Numbered from the stretch's first letter, positions 23,701 through 35,874 are shown. The stretch: DNA of 64,000 nucleotides from Vesta saturnalis (GCA_036346205.1 JARFJB010001910.1:2355001-2419000), one strand, 5' to 3'. Program-made: numbers and translations. Notes: generated by a model from the letters alone, not told the origin.

Positions 23701-25079
23701 TTAAAACACCCTCTAGTTTAATTTTGTTAAGAGTTAAACGTATTCGTAGTATACATTTTAAGGGGAGCACACTCCTTGTGTAATTTAACTACATATTGGT
23801 CATGATTTCAGAAGAAAGCTAATCTTTTCCGATCCTTTTCCTTGTGTTTGCTAAGGGAAGGAAATCAATATATTTTAATAATACCGATATTTGCCTTTTT
23901 AAACTTATACATATATTTACTTTAACTGATATCTTTATGCTCGACTTAATTTTCAATTTAGACACGTGGTTTCTTTTAAACGTACCTTTGATAGGCCAAA
24001 TATTTATCAGTAAACAAAGTCATATTTTAGCATTATAACTTATAAGATATCTTGTGTACTTAAACGATAATGAAAGTAAATTCTATCAAAACACAATAGA
24101 GTGGATTCTTGCATTCAAAATGAACGAATATTTCTAATATTTCTCCGTGCAAAAGATTTATTTTATTATGCATAAGCACATAAGCAAAGTGTTTTCATGA
24201 AAAAAATAGATTTAGACATTACGACTCTTTTGTGCATTTTAAACATTCTTAAATCGAACTAAACCAGTTTCATGAAGATATCTGTGTGTACGTTATCATT
24301 AATAATGGATGCAATCGAATATGATATAGTTAAATGTGCTTATGCACCATAGTTCTGATTAGACACGAAAATATCTAAATCAGACACGTATGTCGTGTTT
24401 TTTACAAAACATTGTAGAGTTATACAGAAAAAGAATGTGGTTCTATTCTCGATCAAACATTCACTACAATAACAAAAAAACACGGTATTTTTATTTTTGC
24501 ATTGATAACATGAATCAGCAAAAAACAAAGGCTACACATGGACATTTTATAGGGGCAGTAGTATCAGTGAACTAAAATCAATCGTGCCTCAATGCGGGGA
24601 ACGCGTCTTGGCATGGTAATATCTGAGTTATTTAATCTTTTCTAACGCAACATGACACAGACATAAGAAGTCGTGCGAAGGCCATATCATGTTTTCGGTG
24701 CATAAACGAAGCAGGCATATAATTAATCTTGTTTTATTTGACGTTACTCATTAAAAAAGGTGCGTATAAAAACATGCTATCAGTGTCATGCACAAAAGCA
24801 AAAAATTACTTTAATTAAACAAAGCTGAACTTACTCAATAAAATCGAAAATACTAACATAGCATAAGAAAATAAAACATTTCTTACGTTATGGTCAATAA
24901 CTGTACTAATAATTCACTGGAGTGAAGTGTACTATATATTACGCTAAGTTTACAGAATACCACTTTCATTTATTTATTCAAAATTAAATAAAGAATGTAA
25001 ATGTTTATTCAGCTCATTACTTTATTCCTACATATATGTCCTTAATTATTTCAATAACAAGATAGTCCTTATTCAACAT
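20796..25079. other. AT-rich, no gene recognised
   Basis: Small open frames, for example at 21392-21661 and 23844-24038, show no known motif and look like chance. Minor features are an 18 bp direct repeat TATTGCTAACTTCACATG at 20884 and 20930, a poly-C run near 21865-21885, and the palindrome at 22182-22199. Confidence 0.45.
22182..22199. repeat. perfect 18 bp palindrome
   Basis: ATACCGTACGTACGGTAT is its own reverse complement. It lies in AT-rich non-coding DNA; a regulatory or element-end role is possible but unsupported. Confidence 0.6.
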
Positions 25080-25109
25080 TTATCAGGACAGGCAAGGACA
25101 AATATTTTT

Positions 25110-25331
25110 ATGCGAAAGGGAGTATACATACCTCGTATTGGTAAGGTTTGTCCTGTCCACCTTGATGCGAATGGTTTATTACTTTTTCCATTAGAAAATG
25201 GTATAAGGTCCATCAAAAAGCCATACAATTTAAAAGGGGCAGAGTTGGATCAGTTGTTGACAACAATACGAGAAAGTAACACAAAAAATGAAACTTTTTC
25301 GGATGAAAACAATTTCAGTGATGAGGAGCTA
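25110..25331 (+). pseudogene. ISL2EU-like transposase, N-terminal part
   Basis: This frame gives KVCPVHLDANGLLLFPLENG and ends FSDEEL at the insertion point. The Cys/His pattern is reminiscent of the small zinc-binding N-terminal region of these transposases. The next codon falls on the TA target site of the inserted element. Removing the insert and one TA joins CTA to AGT GCG CTG in the same frame as the part at 27753. A 5' exon may be missing upstream. Confidence 0.65.
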
Positions 25332-25613
25332 AAGCCTGTCCGGTAGAACTGAACGGGTATCGGATTAACAAGGAGGATTGTCAATATATGGTTCTATTGT
25401 GCTTGAAACCGCCTTAATGCTTTGCTGTCTCGTACTTATTGTACGTGACAAAGAAAGATGGATATATTATGAATAATGCCTCTATTTCTGCCGAACAAAA
25501 GCGTTTGCAACTTTCACACATAATGACAAGGCAATAAGAATCAGATGCAGGTAGAATAGAAATTCAATAGGTATAATAAAATGCCAGTGGTTCTCAACAC
25601 TGCTTTAACATTA
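25332..25613 (+). repeat. left 282 bp TIR of copy C
   Basis: It matches the complement of 27469-27750 throughout, so far as I can compare by eye. It ends at GCTTTAACATTA. Confidence 0.9.
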
Positions 25614-25932
25614 CATTTAAAATTTATGGAAGAATGCAAGTTTTATAATAAACATTTATAAAAGCCATTCATAATAATGAATATTCGATTAAGTATAGGT
25701 ATTTCAATTTACATTTAGAAAGTTCATTGTATACCTAAGTATGGTAATGACGTTTTAGTGTACTCCAATTACAAAAGAATCCAAATAAATATGCAATACT
25801 GTAACAATAAGTAATTAATAATAGATTATTATACCATTTAGTAGGTACATATAGGTATAAATAAAACAACTGCAATATCTATATTATCATTATTCTTTGA
25901 GTAAGCGTTTATATAAACTAACCATTAATATA

Positions 25933-27274
25933 ATGCCGAAAAAGTTGAGTAAAGAAATTCGCGAATTAGTTTTAAATACAGTCGATTATTTTAAAGAAGA
26001 AAAAGAAAATGGTGGTCCACTATTATCTACATTTTCTGTTCAACAAAGAACAGCAAACGCGTTAAAACTTTCGGTTTCGACGGTGGGGAAAATCTGTGCT
26101 TTAAAAAAATGGCGGCGAGTTGGAACCTCCAGTGAAAAAACAGCGTGTCAAACTTTGCACTACAGATTTTCCAGAAAATGGAAAACAAACAATTCGTGCA
26201 TTAATATACGAGATGTACGCGAAGAAGGAACACGTAACGTTAAATTCATTATTAAACTTCTTAAAATTGAGAACCGCGTATGAAATAGGAAAAACCAGTT
26301 TGGCTCTAGTGTTAAAAAATATGGGCTTTAAATTCCAAAACCAACAATAGACGCGGTTTGTGTGAACAAAGCCACATTGTCGCCAAAAGAAACGTTTTTC
26401 TGAGAAAGTATCTCAAAAATCTTAACTCCGAAAGTTCGAGACAGTTTGTTTTACAGACGAAACGTGGATATTTAGTAAAGGTAGTACGTCAAAATGTACT
26501 TGGCAAGATAACAGTGCAAAGAGTTTACATCAACCGAACAAATCATCAGATGGAAAACGATTTATTATCATTGAAGCAGGTAACAGAAACGGTTTTATCG
26601 ACGGAAGTCAATTAATTTTCGGTACAAAAATAAATCATTAGATTATCACGATAATATGAACGCAGAATTGTTCGAAAAATGGTTTGAGGAATCACTTTTA
26701 CAAAATTAGAGGAACCATCAATAATTGTCCTTGACAATGCGAGTTATCATTCTCGAAAGGCAGAGAAGGCAGTCAAAGTTTCTTGGAAAAAGAAGAAATA
26801 CAGCAATGGTTAACCGCTAAAAAATAGCGTGGGAAAATTTTATGACAAAGGCAGAGTTAGTGGAATTGGCCAAAAGAAACAAAGTAGACCAATGCGAAAA
26901 ATATGTAATCGATGAGCTAGCTCTATCATATGGACATGAAGTTTTGCGCCTGCCCCGTATCATTGCCATTTCAATCCAATTGAGTTGGTATGGGGCATTA
27001 CTAAGAACAAATACGACAAAAGTATCGTTGCGACATCCGGAAAGACGAAGATGTTCTTAATACGTGGAACGACGCATTAAAAACAGTTAGTGCGGAAATA
27101 TGGCAAAAATGTATTGATCATACGGATAAAATAATTAAAGATACTTTTGTTAATGAAGAGATTGTGGATGAAGTAAGACCTCTTATTTTCACAGTTAACA
27201 CTGAAGAAAGTGATGACGATGATCTTTTCCAAGATTTGGATGACTCAGGAAGTGATGAATCTGAAGCCGAATGA
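25933..27274 (+). pseudogene. DD82E-type transposase, copy C
   Basis: The start codon at 25933 gives MPKKLSKEIRELVLNTVDYF, followed by the helix-turn-helix region RTANALKLSVSTV. No intron lies between VQQ and RTANAL, unlike copies A, B and D. The first Asp is in FTDETWIF (codon 26456), the second in IVLDNASYHS (26733) and the Glu in FNPIELVWG (26982); D2 and E are 83 codons apart, that is 82 residues between, though frames shift within the interval. The C-terminus is very acidic (ESDDDDLFQDLDDSGSDES) and ends at TGA 27272-27274. Frameshifts or stops near 26110, 26350, 26635, 26710, 26815 and 26965 break the frame. Confidence 0.8.
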
Positions 27275-27468
27275 CAATTATAATTTTTACATTTAATTAT
27301 AAAAGTATATCTTTGTAATTTAATTAATATTTACTAACTATAATAAAAATGTATTTGTTATTGTTGTTATAAGTATAAGTGAAAGGTGTCAATTGAAATT
27401 ACTTATAGGTAATTAGTAATCGATTATTATTTTTATTATACAAAAGTTGCATTTCTTCACAAATTATA

Positions 27469-27750
27469 TAATGTTAAAGCAGTGTTGAGAACCACTGGCA
27501 TTTTATTATACCTATTGAATTTCTATTCTACCTGCATCTGATTCTTATTGCCTTGTCATTATGTGTGAAAGTTGCAAACGCTTTTGTTCGGCAGAAATAG
27601 AGGCATTATTCATAATATATCCATCTTTCTTTGTCACGTACAATAAGTACGAGACAGCAAAGCATTAAGGCGGTTTCAAGCACAATAGAACCATATATTG
27701 ACAATCCTCCTTGTTAATCCGATACCCGTTCAGTTCTACCGGACAGGCTT
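27469..27750 (-). repeat. right 282 bp TIR of copy C
   Basis: Reverse complement of 25332-25613. It begins TAATGTTAAAGC and ends GGACAGGCTT next to TA. Confidence 0.9.
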
Positions 27751-29191
27751 TAAGTGCGCTGTTATCCTTAAACAGGGATCAATTTCGGGAATTGTTCAAC
27801 CTTTGTGCGAATGTTAATGTTTACGGAAGAAGGAGAGAAGTTAAAAAAAAAGATTTACTGTGTTTTTTATGTAAATTACGTCAAGGACTTTCAGGCACGT
27901 TTTTAGCGGCGATGTTTTCTTATGGTAGCAGACAGGGTGTCTCATTGGCAATTCAAAAAGTTAAGGAATCATTATCCAATAATTTTGTGCCCCAGAATTT
28001 AGGACCTCGTCACATAAACCGTAACCAATTTATTGCTGAACACGTTACCAGATTTGCAAATGAGTTATTTAATGAGGAACCTGAAAACCCAAAAGCTATT
28101 ATTTGTATCGATGCCACTTATGTTAACATAGAGCGTAGCAAAAATTTTCAGACCCTCAGGCAGTCCTATTCAGTTCACAAACATTGCCATCTTGTTAAGC
28201 CAGTGCTAGTTGTTGCCCCAGATGGATATATTTTGGATGTTCATGGTCCATACTTTTCCGACCCAAGAAATAATGATGCGAGTATATTAAGAAACCAATA
28301 TAATCAGGATCAAGAACTAAGACACTGGCTGCAACCTGGCGACGTTGTGATTATGGATAGAGGCTACCGAGATGCTCGGGAATTTTTAAATAATATTGGC
28401 ATATCTGTGCAAATTCCACCAGCGCTAGAAGGTAGACGTCAATTGCCAACTGTAGAAGCCAACGCTAGCAGAATTATTACTAAGCAAAGGTGGGTAGTAG
28501 AAACTCGAAACGGACACGTTGTCAATATTTAAAATTTTTCGTAACTGCTTTTCAATTGCCCAAATACCCAATTTGCGGACATTTTTCCGTGTTGCCTGTG
28601 CCCTAATAAACCGCTACCATCCACCATTATATATGGAAGAAGCAAATGAAGAACTAGCACAAGAAATGCTTCAAATGGTAAACGAACCTAATCATGTACA
28701 AGCTAGAGCGGAAAATGAAGGCTTGTTGAGGCGGCACGACAGAACAAAACCAATTAGAAAATTTTCCAGCTCTAAATATAGCTCAATTAAGACGCATAAC
28801 TTACGGAACTTTCCGACTTAAACTAGCACCTTCTTACATACAGGATAACAATCACCAACTGGGCAACCACTTTTTCGAAATTGATACGGCGTTCAACGAA
28901 TTAAATCTCGTTCGGCTTAGAATTAGATCTAGACATAGAAATCAAATTAAATATCAAATAATCATTAGCTATAATCCTGTTCCTGATAATGATGCTGAAC
29001 AAGAAGATGGTCCTATATTTGGCTACTATTGCCAATGCAAAACAGGGGCGCGAACTATAGGAATGTGTGCACATATAGCAGCAGTTATTTGGTTTTTGGG
29101 CTATGCAAGGCACGAAGAAGTTATTAGGCTACCGCAAACCAAAGTGCTAGCCGCTACTCAAGATGTTTTAAACAGACATGCTGCCGTCTAA
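27751..29191 (+). pseudogene. ISL2EU-like transposase, catalytic and SWIM parts
   Basis: DDE_Tnp_4-type transposase. Catalytic residues can be read as Asp in IICIDATYV (codon 28110), Asp in VIMDRGYRDA (28356) and Glu in WVVETRNG (28500). A frameshift near 28520 moves the frame to FKIFRNCFS, and another near 28735 precedes NFPALNIAQLRRITYGTF. The C-terminal part has a SWIM-like zinc motif, YCQCKTGARTIGMCAHIA (about 29025-29085), of the CxC...CxH type, and ends at the stop near 29191. Apart from the big insertion only about two indels break it, so it is relatively young. Confidence 0.8.
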
Positions 29192-29200
29192 ATGTTCCGT

Positions 29201-31578
29201 TTCTTATATATAAATCATGTAAATATTAGGTTGTTTATTTTATGTATAAGTTCCACTTTTTATCATGTAAATAATCATAATTTAATACTAATTTTTGTTG
29301 AAACACCCTGTATAAAATGTTAGAAAGTACAGAATAATAAGAATTACAAAAAAGTATAATATGTAATGGTAACACTTGCGTATATCAATGTTAAAACCCA
29401 CTGAACAGCCATTATTCTTATTAGGCACTATTACTTTACCGCCCTGTATATCAAAAACTAGCCATTATATTAAGTTGGTCCATGACAAATATTGTTCAGA
29501 TAGTTTTAGTCTATAACATATTAAAATTTCATTAAATTTGACTGTGGTCTAAAAACCCATAAGAGGTGTCCTTTGCTTTAATTTTAGTTCTAATTTATTA
29601 TTCATTCTTGTTTCGCATCGCGCATGCGGTCTTTGCAAGCTGAGAAAGCATCTATGGAAATTCAGACTAACAGAAAACAATTTGTGTGGGTAACTCTATC
29701 AATAACAGCACAAAGTTCAACCGCTAATTTTAGCCACAACAAACTTGATTTACAGCAACAAATACATTCATTAGTCTCTAATTTCAAAGTTCACTATGTG
29801 CCGGTGTTGAAGCCTTCTCCACGACCTACAATCTCAATTAATTCCGTTACATGTTATTCGTCCCAAAAGGCTCTAAAACTTAATTATAAGATGCATAAGT
29901 ATAAGAAAATAATAATTATAAAATTTTGATGTCAACAACATTTAAACCAATCGAAGGAGTATCGCAAAATTTCACGTTGTTCCTACTCTACAACAAACTC
30001 GAACTCAACGTCAAAGTGTTGCCTAATATTAAAACATTAGTACCACTAAAAGATACATAAATTACAAAAAGGCAATAAAAAGAACAGTCAAAGAATTTAC
30101 ATATGCACAATTGTATCGCGAATAATGGCATCCTTTGACCTAATCCGAAAATGCATTCGTACAATTACAATAACTTACATATTAAAGAAATCAGTCCGTA
30201 GACAACCAGTTCTGAATAAGCTGGCTGAATCCAATACACTTGAAAATTCATTAACACAAAGCCTTACAAGGGTAAAGTGAAAATAAAAAAGTTGCGTTAA
30301 CAAAGTGACCAATAACCTACCCGAAAGCAATGACGCTAAAGTTTGAGCGACTGCGCTAGAAACTACAGCATCCCTTTCTCAACTTACAAGTTCATCAATA
30401 GATCTCGCTTCATTTGAAACCAATAAGAACGGGTTAGTTTATAACGGCTAAAGCTGTAAAGCCGTAAAGATGAAATCGTGAGGTTTTCTTAATGGCGTCT
30501 AGACACCTTTCTGTAAACCCCGGTATCGTTAATAATAACAATTAAACTGAGGTTTAACATGCCACGATTGGCCGCGCATTAAGTCCTCTACGCGGGCAAA
30601 AATATTAGTAAACAGTCAACAATGCCAACTCATTTCAGCAATTAGTGGAGGGCACTGTACTGTCTTTATTTTAACATATTTCAACTTAATAAGCGTGCTT
30701 GCGAGATGGCGTATTGGTAATTAAAGTACTATCGCATTACTACCCTTTGTTGCCAAGAGACAATACTGTATGATTCCATATCTCGTGATAATTAAATAGT
30801 AACTTCTTGCAAGACAAAGACCGATGTTCAATAGGTTTAAGAGGTTATTTATAGATATATTGTTTACATGCCCGCTTCGCAGATTAAAACCAGAACGATG
30901 TGATTATTCATCGATACGTTTGTTTGCACGATCACAAAAAAAAGTAACAAACAAAATCGTCTTTTGATTTACGGTATGTTCCAATGTAATTCATTACTAA
31001 CTGGCGACATATTTAACATAAGATCAAGTATCAATACGATAACGTAGTACATTTCAGAGGTACCACACAATTTTAATCTGCGAAAATGTACTCAATTCTT
31101 ATAAAACATTGAAACAGGTGGTTAAAACTGTACTATTTCATTATGACCGTGGTAAGAAGTATAAATGTTGTTTTATTTATGCTTAAGGTTATAAATATAC
31201 TTACTTCTTACACCGGCCATTGTGAACTTATACTTTACCACCAGATGGCGAGTTTTTAATTATCGTAAATTTAACGCTACAGTAAGGAAAGACTTTTTAT
31301 TCATTCAGAAATACTTCTGAATACAGTCCACCAATCCTACAAGGGTATTACTTTTGGCCACTATGCAGCACTGATTAGCTGAGTACTTTTCCCCAACACC
31401 ACTTAAAAATTTGGACTTTTACCATTGTTACACACCCTATTTATTGATTATTTCCCGATAATCAATTAATCGATGGTGAAAGTTAACTGATAAAATAAAC
31501 ACCAACCTATAAAGATACCTTGTTGCTAAATTGGAAAATCCTTTATTTTTCTTTTCTGAAAAAAGCGATTCAGTTTTA
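29201..31578. other. AT-rich, no gene recognised
   Basis: The longest frame (29624-29929) has no family motif and is low in complexity. Nothing else was recognised. Confidence 0.45.
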
Positions 31579-31580
31579 TA

Positions 31581-32674
31581 CAGTGAGTCCCAGAAGCTAT
31601 GTCTAAATTCATTTAAAACTCAAGGGTCTAGTTTTTGGAGAAACGCTCGGATACGTCGATTTTTATTTTTGACTGCGGTTTCTTTAGTGGTAAAATTTTG
31701 TATATAGGGTGGCCCAAAAATTAGTTACGACTACCAACTTGATTTTGTCAAATGGAAACAACTGTTTTTTATTTCATTTTCTGAATCTGCTTTGAATTAT
31801 GAGTAAATCTCATGTACCATGTGCTATACCTATAGTCAACAGATCTCGAGATATTTACGAAAAAATATAAATATTCTCTTTATAAAACTATCACGAATAC
31901 TTACGAAATAATCGTATCCAAGGTGGTCACAAACAATAGGTACATGTTTTCATTTCGTTGTGTATGTCAATTTATTTCTGACATCGAATTTCAAGATTTG
32001 TTCTTTCCGAAGTGGTGTATTTTTGAATGAAACATTTTCTAATAGGTGGATAGCAAGGAGAGGACCTATCGAATGGCCTGCCAGCTCACCTGACCTAAAG
32101 CCGCTGGATTTCTTTGTGTAGGTTTATCTGAAATCAAAGGTATATGTTGACAGGCAAAACAATCTGGAGATATTGAAAGAGAAGATCAGAAGAGAAGTGT
32201 GTGCCATAACCTCAGAATTGATTGAAAACGTGCAAAGAGAGTTTATTCATCGCCTTGGCTATTGTCAAGCCGCAAATGGTTCGCATTTTGAACATTTGAT
32301 TTGATTTGTTATTGTGTTTTTTAAATAAATTGCTCCTTTTGACAGAAAACAAAGGCTGCCTTCCTTCATACGGTCTTAATTGTTGATACGTTCAATTGTA
32401 AATTCCTCGAGATCTGTTGACTTTAGGCATAGGACATGGTACATGAGATCTACTCAGAATTCAAAGCAGATTCAGAAAATGAAATAAAAACAGGTGTTTC
32501 CATTTGACAAAATGATGTTGGTGATCGTAACTTATTTTTGGACCACCCTATATACAAAATTTTACCAATAAAAAGACCGCAGACAAAAATAAAAATCGAC
32601 GTGTCCGAGCGTTTCTCCAAAAACTAGATCCTTGAACTATAAATGAATTTAGACATAACTTCTGGGACTCACTC
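31581..32674 (+). mobile_element. mariner derivative with 278 bp TIRs
   Basis: Flanked by TA (31579-31580 and 32675-32676). Inverted repeats of about 278 bp (31581-31858 and 32397-32674) start CAGTGAGTCCCAGAAG on the left and GAGTGAGTCCCAGAAG on the right. The interior of about 540 bp keeps only the C-terminal end of a mariner transposase, so this is an internal-deletion derivative. Confidence 0.8.
32024..32304 (+). pseudogene. mariner transposase C-terminal end
   Basis: Reads NETFSNRWIARRGPIEWPAR, then SPDLKPLDFFV, a block typical of insect mariners, in which the Asp of PLDFF is the third catalytic position. A stop replaces the usual Trp, then KSKVYVDRQNNLEILKEKIR and the C-terminal FIHRLGYCQAANGSHFEHLI follow to the stop at 32302-32304. 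The first two catalytic Asp are deleted. Confidence 0.8.
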
Positions 32675-32696
32675 TATGTTCTAATAGCAGTAGGTA

Positions 32697-34271
32697 TTGT
32701 CCTCGCCAGGAATATTTACCGCTACGTCATCATATACAATCATACGGTGTAATATAAAAAACGTGAGTCAAAATTATTTTCGTTATAATAAATTCTGATT
32801 AGAAAATATACCCAGAGATGGCAGCATTTAACGCTGAAGTATTCCAAAATACAATTATATATTTATTGTGATTTATTTTGTAAAAATTAGAGAACGTTGA
32901 TTATCGTAATGATAACAGTTGAAAAACAATATCTTTGAAATCTAACATCCAATTTGTTTATACTGTCTTCTCATATAAAACATTGAATTAAATGAGGATG
33001 GTGAGCATTTGTAGGGCATTTGACGAAAACGACATACGGTATTGAATAAGCAAATGTAGTAGAAAGAGTAAACCTCTAAACGCGACATCTATTTGTTTTA
33101 TATGCATATGAATTTAATTGTCATTTGACTAATACTACATAACCTCCATTTGTTTGTTTATCCTTTGACTGTTTCCTCATTTCCTACATTTACTTCTTTT
33201 AATCATCATTTATTACACACTTTAAAGAAAATGGGGGTTCCCTGATACCAGTATCGTGTTTTTATCTTAATTCATTACAATCACGAAATTACAGCGTGTA
33301 GCAAGCGCCTTGGGTATATCTGAGAAGACGGTGAGAAATATCAAGTCTCGAGCTGCATCTAATCCTGTTTTAACAAGCCCCTATAAAAAACGACCACGCA
33401 AAAAAAACAAAATCAGACGATCTACCTGAAACATCCAAAATGGGCATAAGGAATACGTTATACAATATGCATGCACAAAGTGAGTAATATAGGATTCAAA
33501 TTAAAAAAAAACTCTAACCGTGGAGCTTCATTGGAAAAAAAGTTATACCACAGAAATGCTAATTAAATTTCTTAAACAATGCATTAAAGAGATCAATTCA
33601 CCTAATCGTCGGCAAGTGGTATTTATGGATGAACCGTGGATCTACTCCTAAGAAAATCCAGGAAAATTATGGCAAGATGAAGACATTAGGAGTGTATGAA
33701 AACCTCAAGGCTACGATGGCAAGAGATTTATTGTTACTCACGCGGGATCCGCCCGAGGATTTGTACAAGGTGCTGCTCTGTTATTTGCATCAAGATCGTT
33801 AAAGGAAGATTATCACGCTGAAATGAATGGGGACATGTTTCAAAAATGGCTTATTGAACATTTGTTAACAAATTTAGAAGAGCCTGTGCTAATTATAATT
33901 GATAATGCACCGTACCATTCAATGTTAGTTGAAATGCTACCAACTTCATCTTGGACAAAAGGCAGTATGGTTTCCTGGTTAACGCATTATCACATCAGTC
34001 ACTATTCCACAATCTTCAAACCAAGCTGTATGGTCTAATTAAGTCACTTCAAATGCCATATTACTGTGAGTTTAATGCGATAGAATTGGTATGGGCACAC
34101 ACAAAGGAATATTATGACAAGAATTTTGGACGAGATGGCTATAAAGATGAGAACGTAATTGCTACGTGGAACAAAGCTTTACAGCAATGTGATGTAACCG
34201 TATGGGATAATTGTGTGCGACATACTGACATAAATTAAAGACGTAGCGGTAAACACTCCTGGCGAGGACAA
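32697..34271 (+). mobile_element. DD82E-type element, copy D
   Basis: A 1575 bp element with TA at both sides (32695-32696, 34272-34273). The terminal repeats are about 32-33 bp, outer bases TTGTCCTCGCCAGGA, inner bases TTTACCGCTACGTC, with only two or three mismatches. The inner end resembles the repeat of copy A. It starts only about 20 bp from the mariner derivative. Confidence 0.85.
33294..34238 (+). pseudogene. DD82E-type transposase, copy D
   Basis: Closest to copy A. A splice acceptor ATTACAG precedes RVASALGISEKTVRNIKSR, at the same intron position as in copy A. The first catalytic block is altered to DEPW (codon 33628; DETW in relatives), followed by a stop. The second Asp is in IIIDNAPYHS (33901) and the Glu in NAIELVWAH (34083). 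The D2-E interval is 182 nt, about 64 nt shorter than in copy A and out of frame, so a deletion lies here. Further stops and frameshifts occur near 33430, 33500 and 33700. Confidence 0.75.
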
Positions 34272-34273
34272 TA

Positions 34274-35639
34274 TCATGAAAAATTAGTTTGCATTTACAA
34301 ATAAATATGCACATTAAAATTCTCATGACAGGCGCCATGTACGGTTAATTTAAACCGAGTTTTCAAAATTTATAGTAGATATTTATCTTTAGAAGAACGC
34401 GCATTCTCTCCCATAGATCTACTCCACAAAAACTAAATACCTCATTGTTAGACACAACTTGCGCTACGAATATTATAACGATATGTACGTAATTGACTTA
34501 CTAATAAAGTCCTGCCTTCTATGGTTAAAATTTATGAAACAGCTTATGACGTTATTGTTTATTTGGAAAATTGACAATCCCAAACATTTATTTAACATTT
34601 ATTTCTGCTGTAACTTGACCATTACATTTCTGTATTCTGATACATTATTATATTATACACGTATTTTAACTTTTTTATTAATAAATTTTCAATATTAACC
34701 AATAAGTTGCCAAATTATAACTTTTTTAAGTTACTAAATATTAAGATTAGATGAAATATATATTGAAGTGATTACATGCTTTATAGTTTTGACGTAGCGG
34801 GAATGCGCAATTGTAACGTTTTGATGAAAAGTAAACGTCTGCTGCAGAACTTCTCGGGAAAACCATGTTTATTTTTATTCGATCGGTTTAGGTTCATTAC
34901 AGTGACAACGAACATAATATTCTTTTTTTGTACTTGTATTCATAACCAAACAATATTTATATCTCTTTCGCTTGTTAACCCAACAATGTATTTAACCCAC
35001 CCTTACTTCTGTCTGCAACTCAATACGTTTTTAGATTCATTAAAGTTTTGACATTTCAATACCCTGATGTAGACAAGCTTATCCAATGCAAATGTCAATT
35101 ACCGAATTTTCGTTATATCAACAATGTTACTGTATCTGCTACAGGTGTTAGAAATTCAACTTTGGAAATAGAAAATGTGAGTAATAGTAGGTAAAAAGTT
35201 ATTCATATATTGGTCGAATGAATGATTACTAGCCAAGTAAAAGACTAATCATTCCTTTTGTAATTACTATGATATAGTTAAATATTATAAAAGAATAGTG
35301 ACATCTGTACACTAAGGGGTGCGAAAATAGGGGATGTGGGAATGTTCGTATCTACTTGTAAAAGGTTTTCACTAATCATCTTAGGAACGCGACAGATTTT
35401 ATAACATAAAACAAACATTATCAAACTGGTGAAAGCTTCGTATTGAATGAATTGCTTGTAAAAGATTAAGAAAAAAGGTTAGCAGCAAAAACAATTCTTT
35501 TTGTTTGTGAAAATCAAGTTTTTATTTTTTAGTGATTAAAACGCTAATGATGAATGGCAGTTAAACTAAGATAAGCAAATTTCGTTTACATTTTCTACCG
35601 GTTTGAAGCTGAATGGGTTACTCTGTATTATAAGTGTTT
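34274..35639. other. AT-rich, nothing recognised
   Basis: Small frames at 34459-34698 and 34776-35051 show no family motif. No paired repeats were noticed. Confidence 0.4.
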
Positions 35640-35705
35640 TGTAACTGTGGTTTCATATTAGTTGAGTTGATCGGCCTATTTCCAGAGTTTTTGCTTTTAT
35701 AGCAC

Positions 35706-35741
35706 GACGTTTCCGAAGCGGACTCTGCTTCCGTCATCAGG
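35706..35741 (-). ncRNA. hammerhead-ribozyme-like motif
   Basis: The minus strand reads CTGATGA, then a stem built on GAAGC...GCTTC, then GAAACGTC. CUGAUGA and GAAA separated by a hairpin are the hammerhead core. Penelope-like retroelements are known to carry such motifs in their terminal repeats. Stem III and the cleavage triplet could not be assigned with confidence, so catalytic ability is an inference. Confidence 0.55.
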
Positions 35742-35783
35742 CTTGAGTACAATTCATATGTTATGATTTTTTCCCAACCACTT

Positions 35784-35859
35784 GACTACTCTCAGATTCG
35801 AACTTGGTACCTTTCACTTACAAGTCAGACACCTTTACCGTTGAGCCACTGAGTAATCC
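35784..35859 (-). mobile_element. tRNA-derived SINE-like head
   Basis: The minus strand begins GATTACTCAGTGGCTCAACG and ends AGTAGTC. The ends GATTACT and AGTAGTC can pair over 7 bp (one G-U), like an acceptor stem. An A-box-like TGGCTCAACGG and a B-box-like AGTTCGAATCT are in place and the spacing is that of a tRNA. The T stem is imperfect, so an active tRNA gene is unlikely. It lies just upstream of the hammerhead-like motif on the same strand. Confidence 0.55.
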
Positions 35860-35874
35860 AACATATATTTTTAG

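Larger units (their letters stand above)
25332..27750 (+). mobile_element. DD82E-type element, copy C, 282 bp TIRs
   Basis: A 2419 bp element flanked by TA on both sides (25330-25331 and 27751-27752). The terminal inverted repeats are 282 bp long (25332-25613 and 27469-27750), start AAGCCTGTCCGGTAG and appear identical by eye. A transposase pseudogene lies between them. It interrupts the ISL2EU-like transposase gene. Confidence 0.9.
25080..29200 (+). mobile_element. ISL2EU-like transposon, interrupted
   Basis: The body is defined by its transposase, whose two parts flank a 2.4 kb insertion (25332-27750). The exact ends were not found: the AACACCCTGTATAA-like bases near 29308 could be an end, but no partner was seen near 24950-25080. 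Confidence 0.6.

Noticed and set aside
35784..35859. True tRNA gene
   Set aside because: The acceptor ends pair but the T stem and anticodon arm are imperfect, and it is embedded in repeat sequence; a tRNA-derived repeat is more likely.
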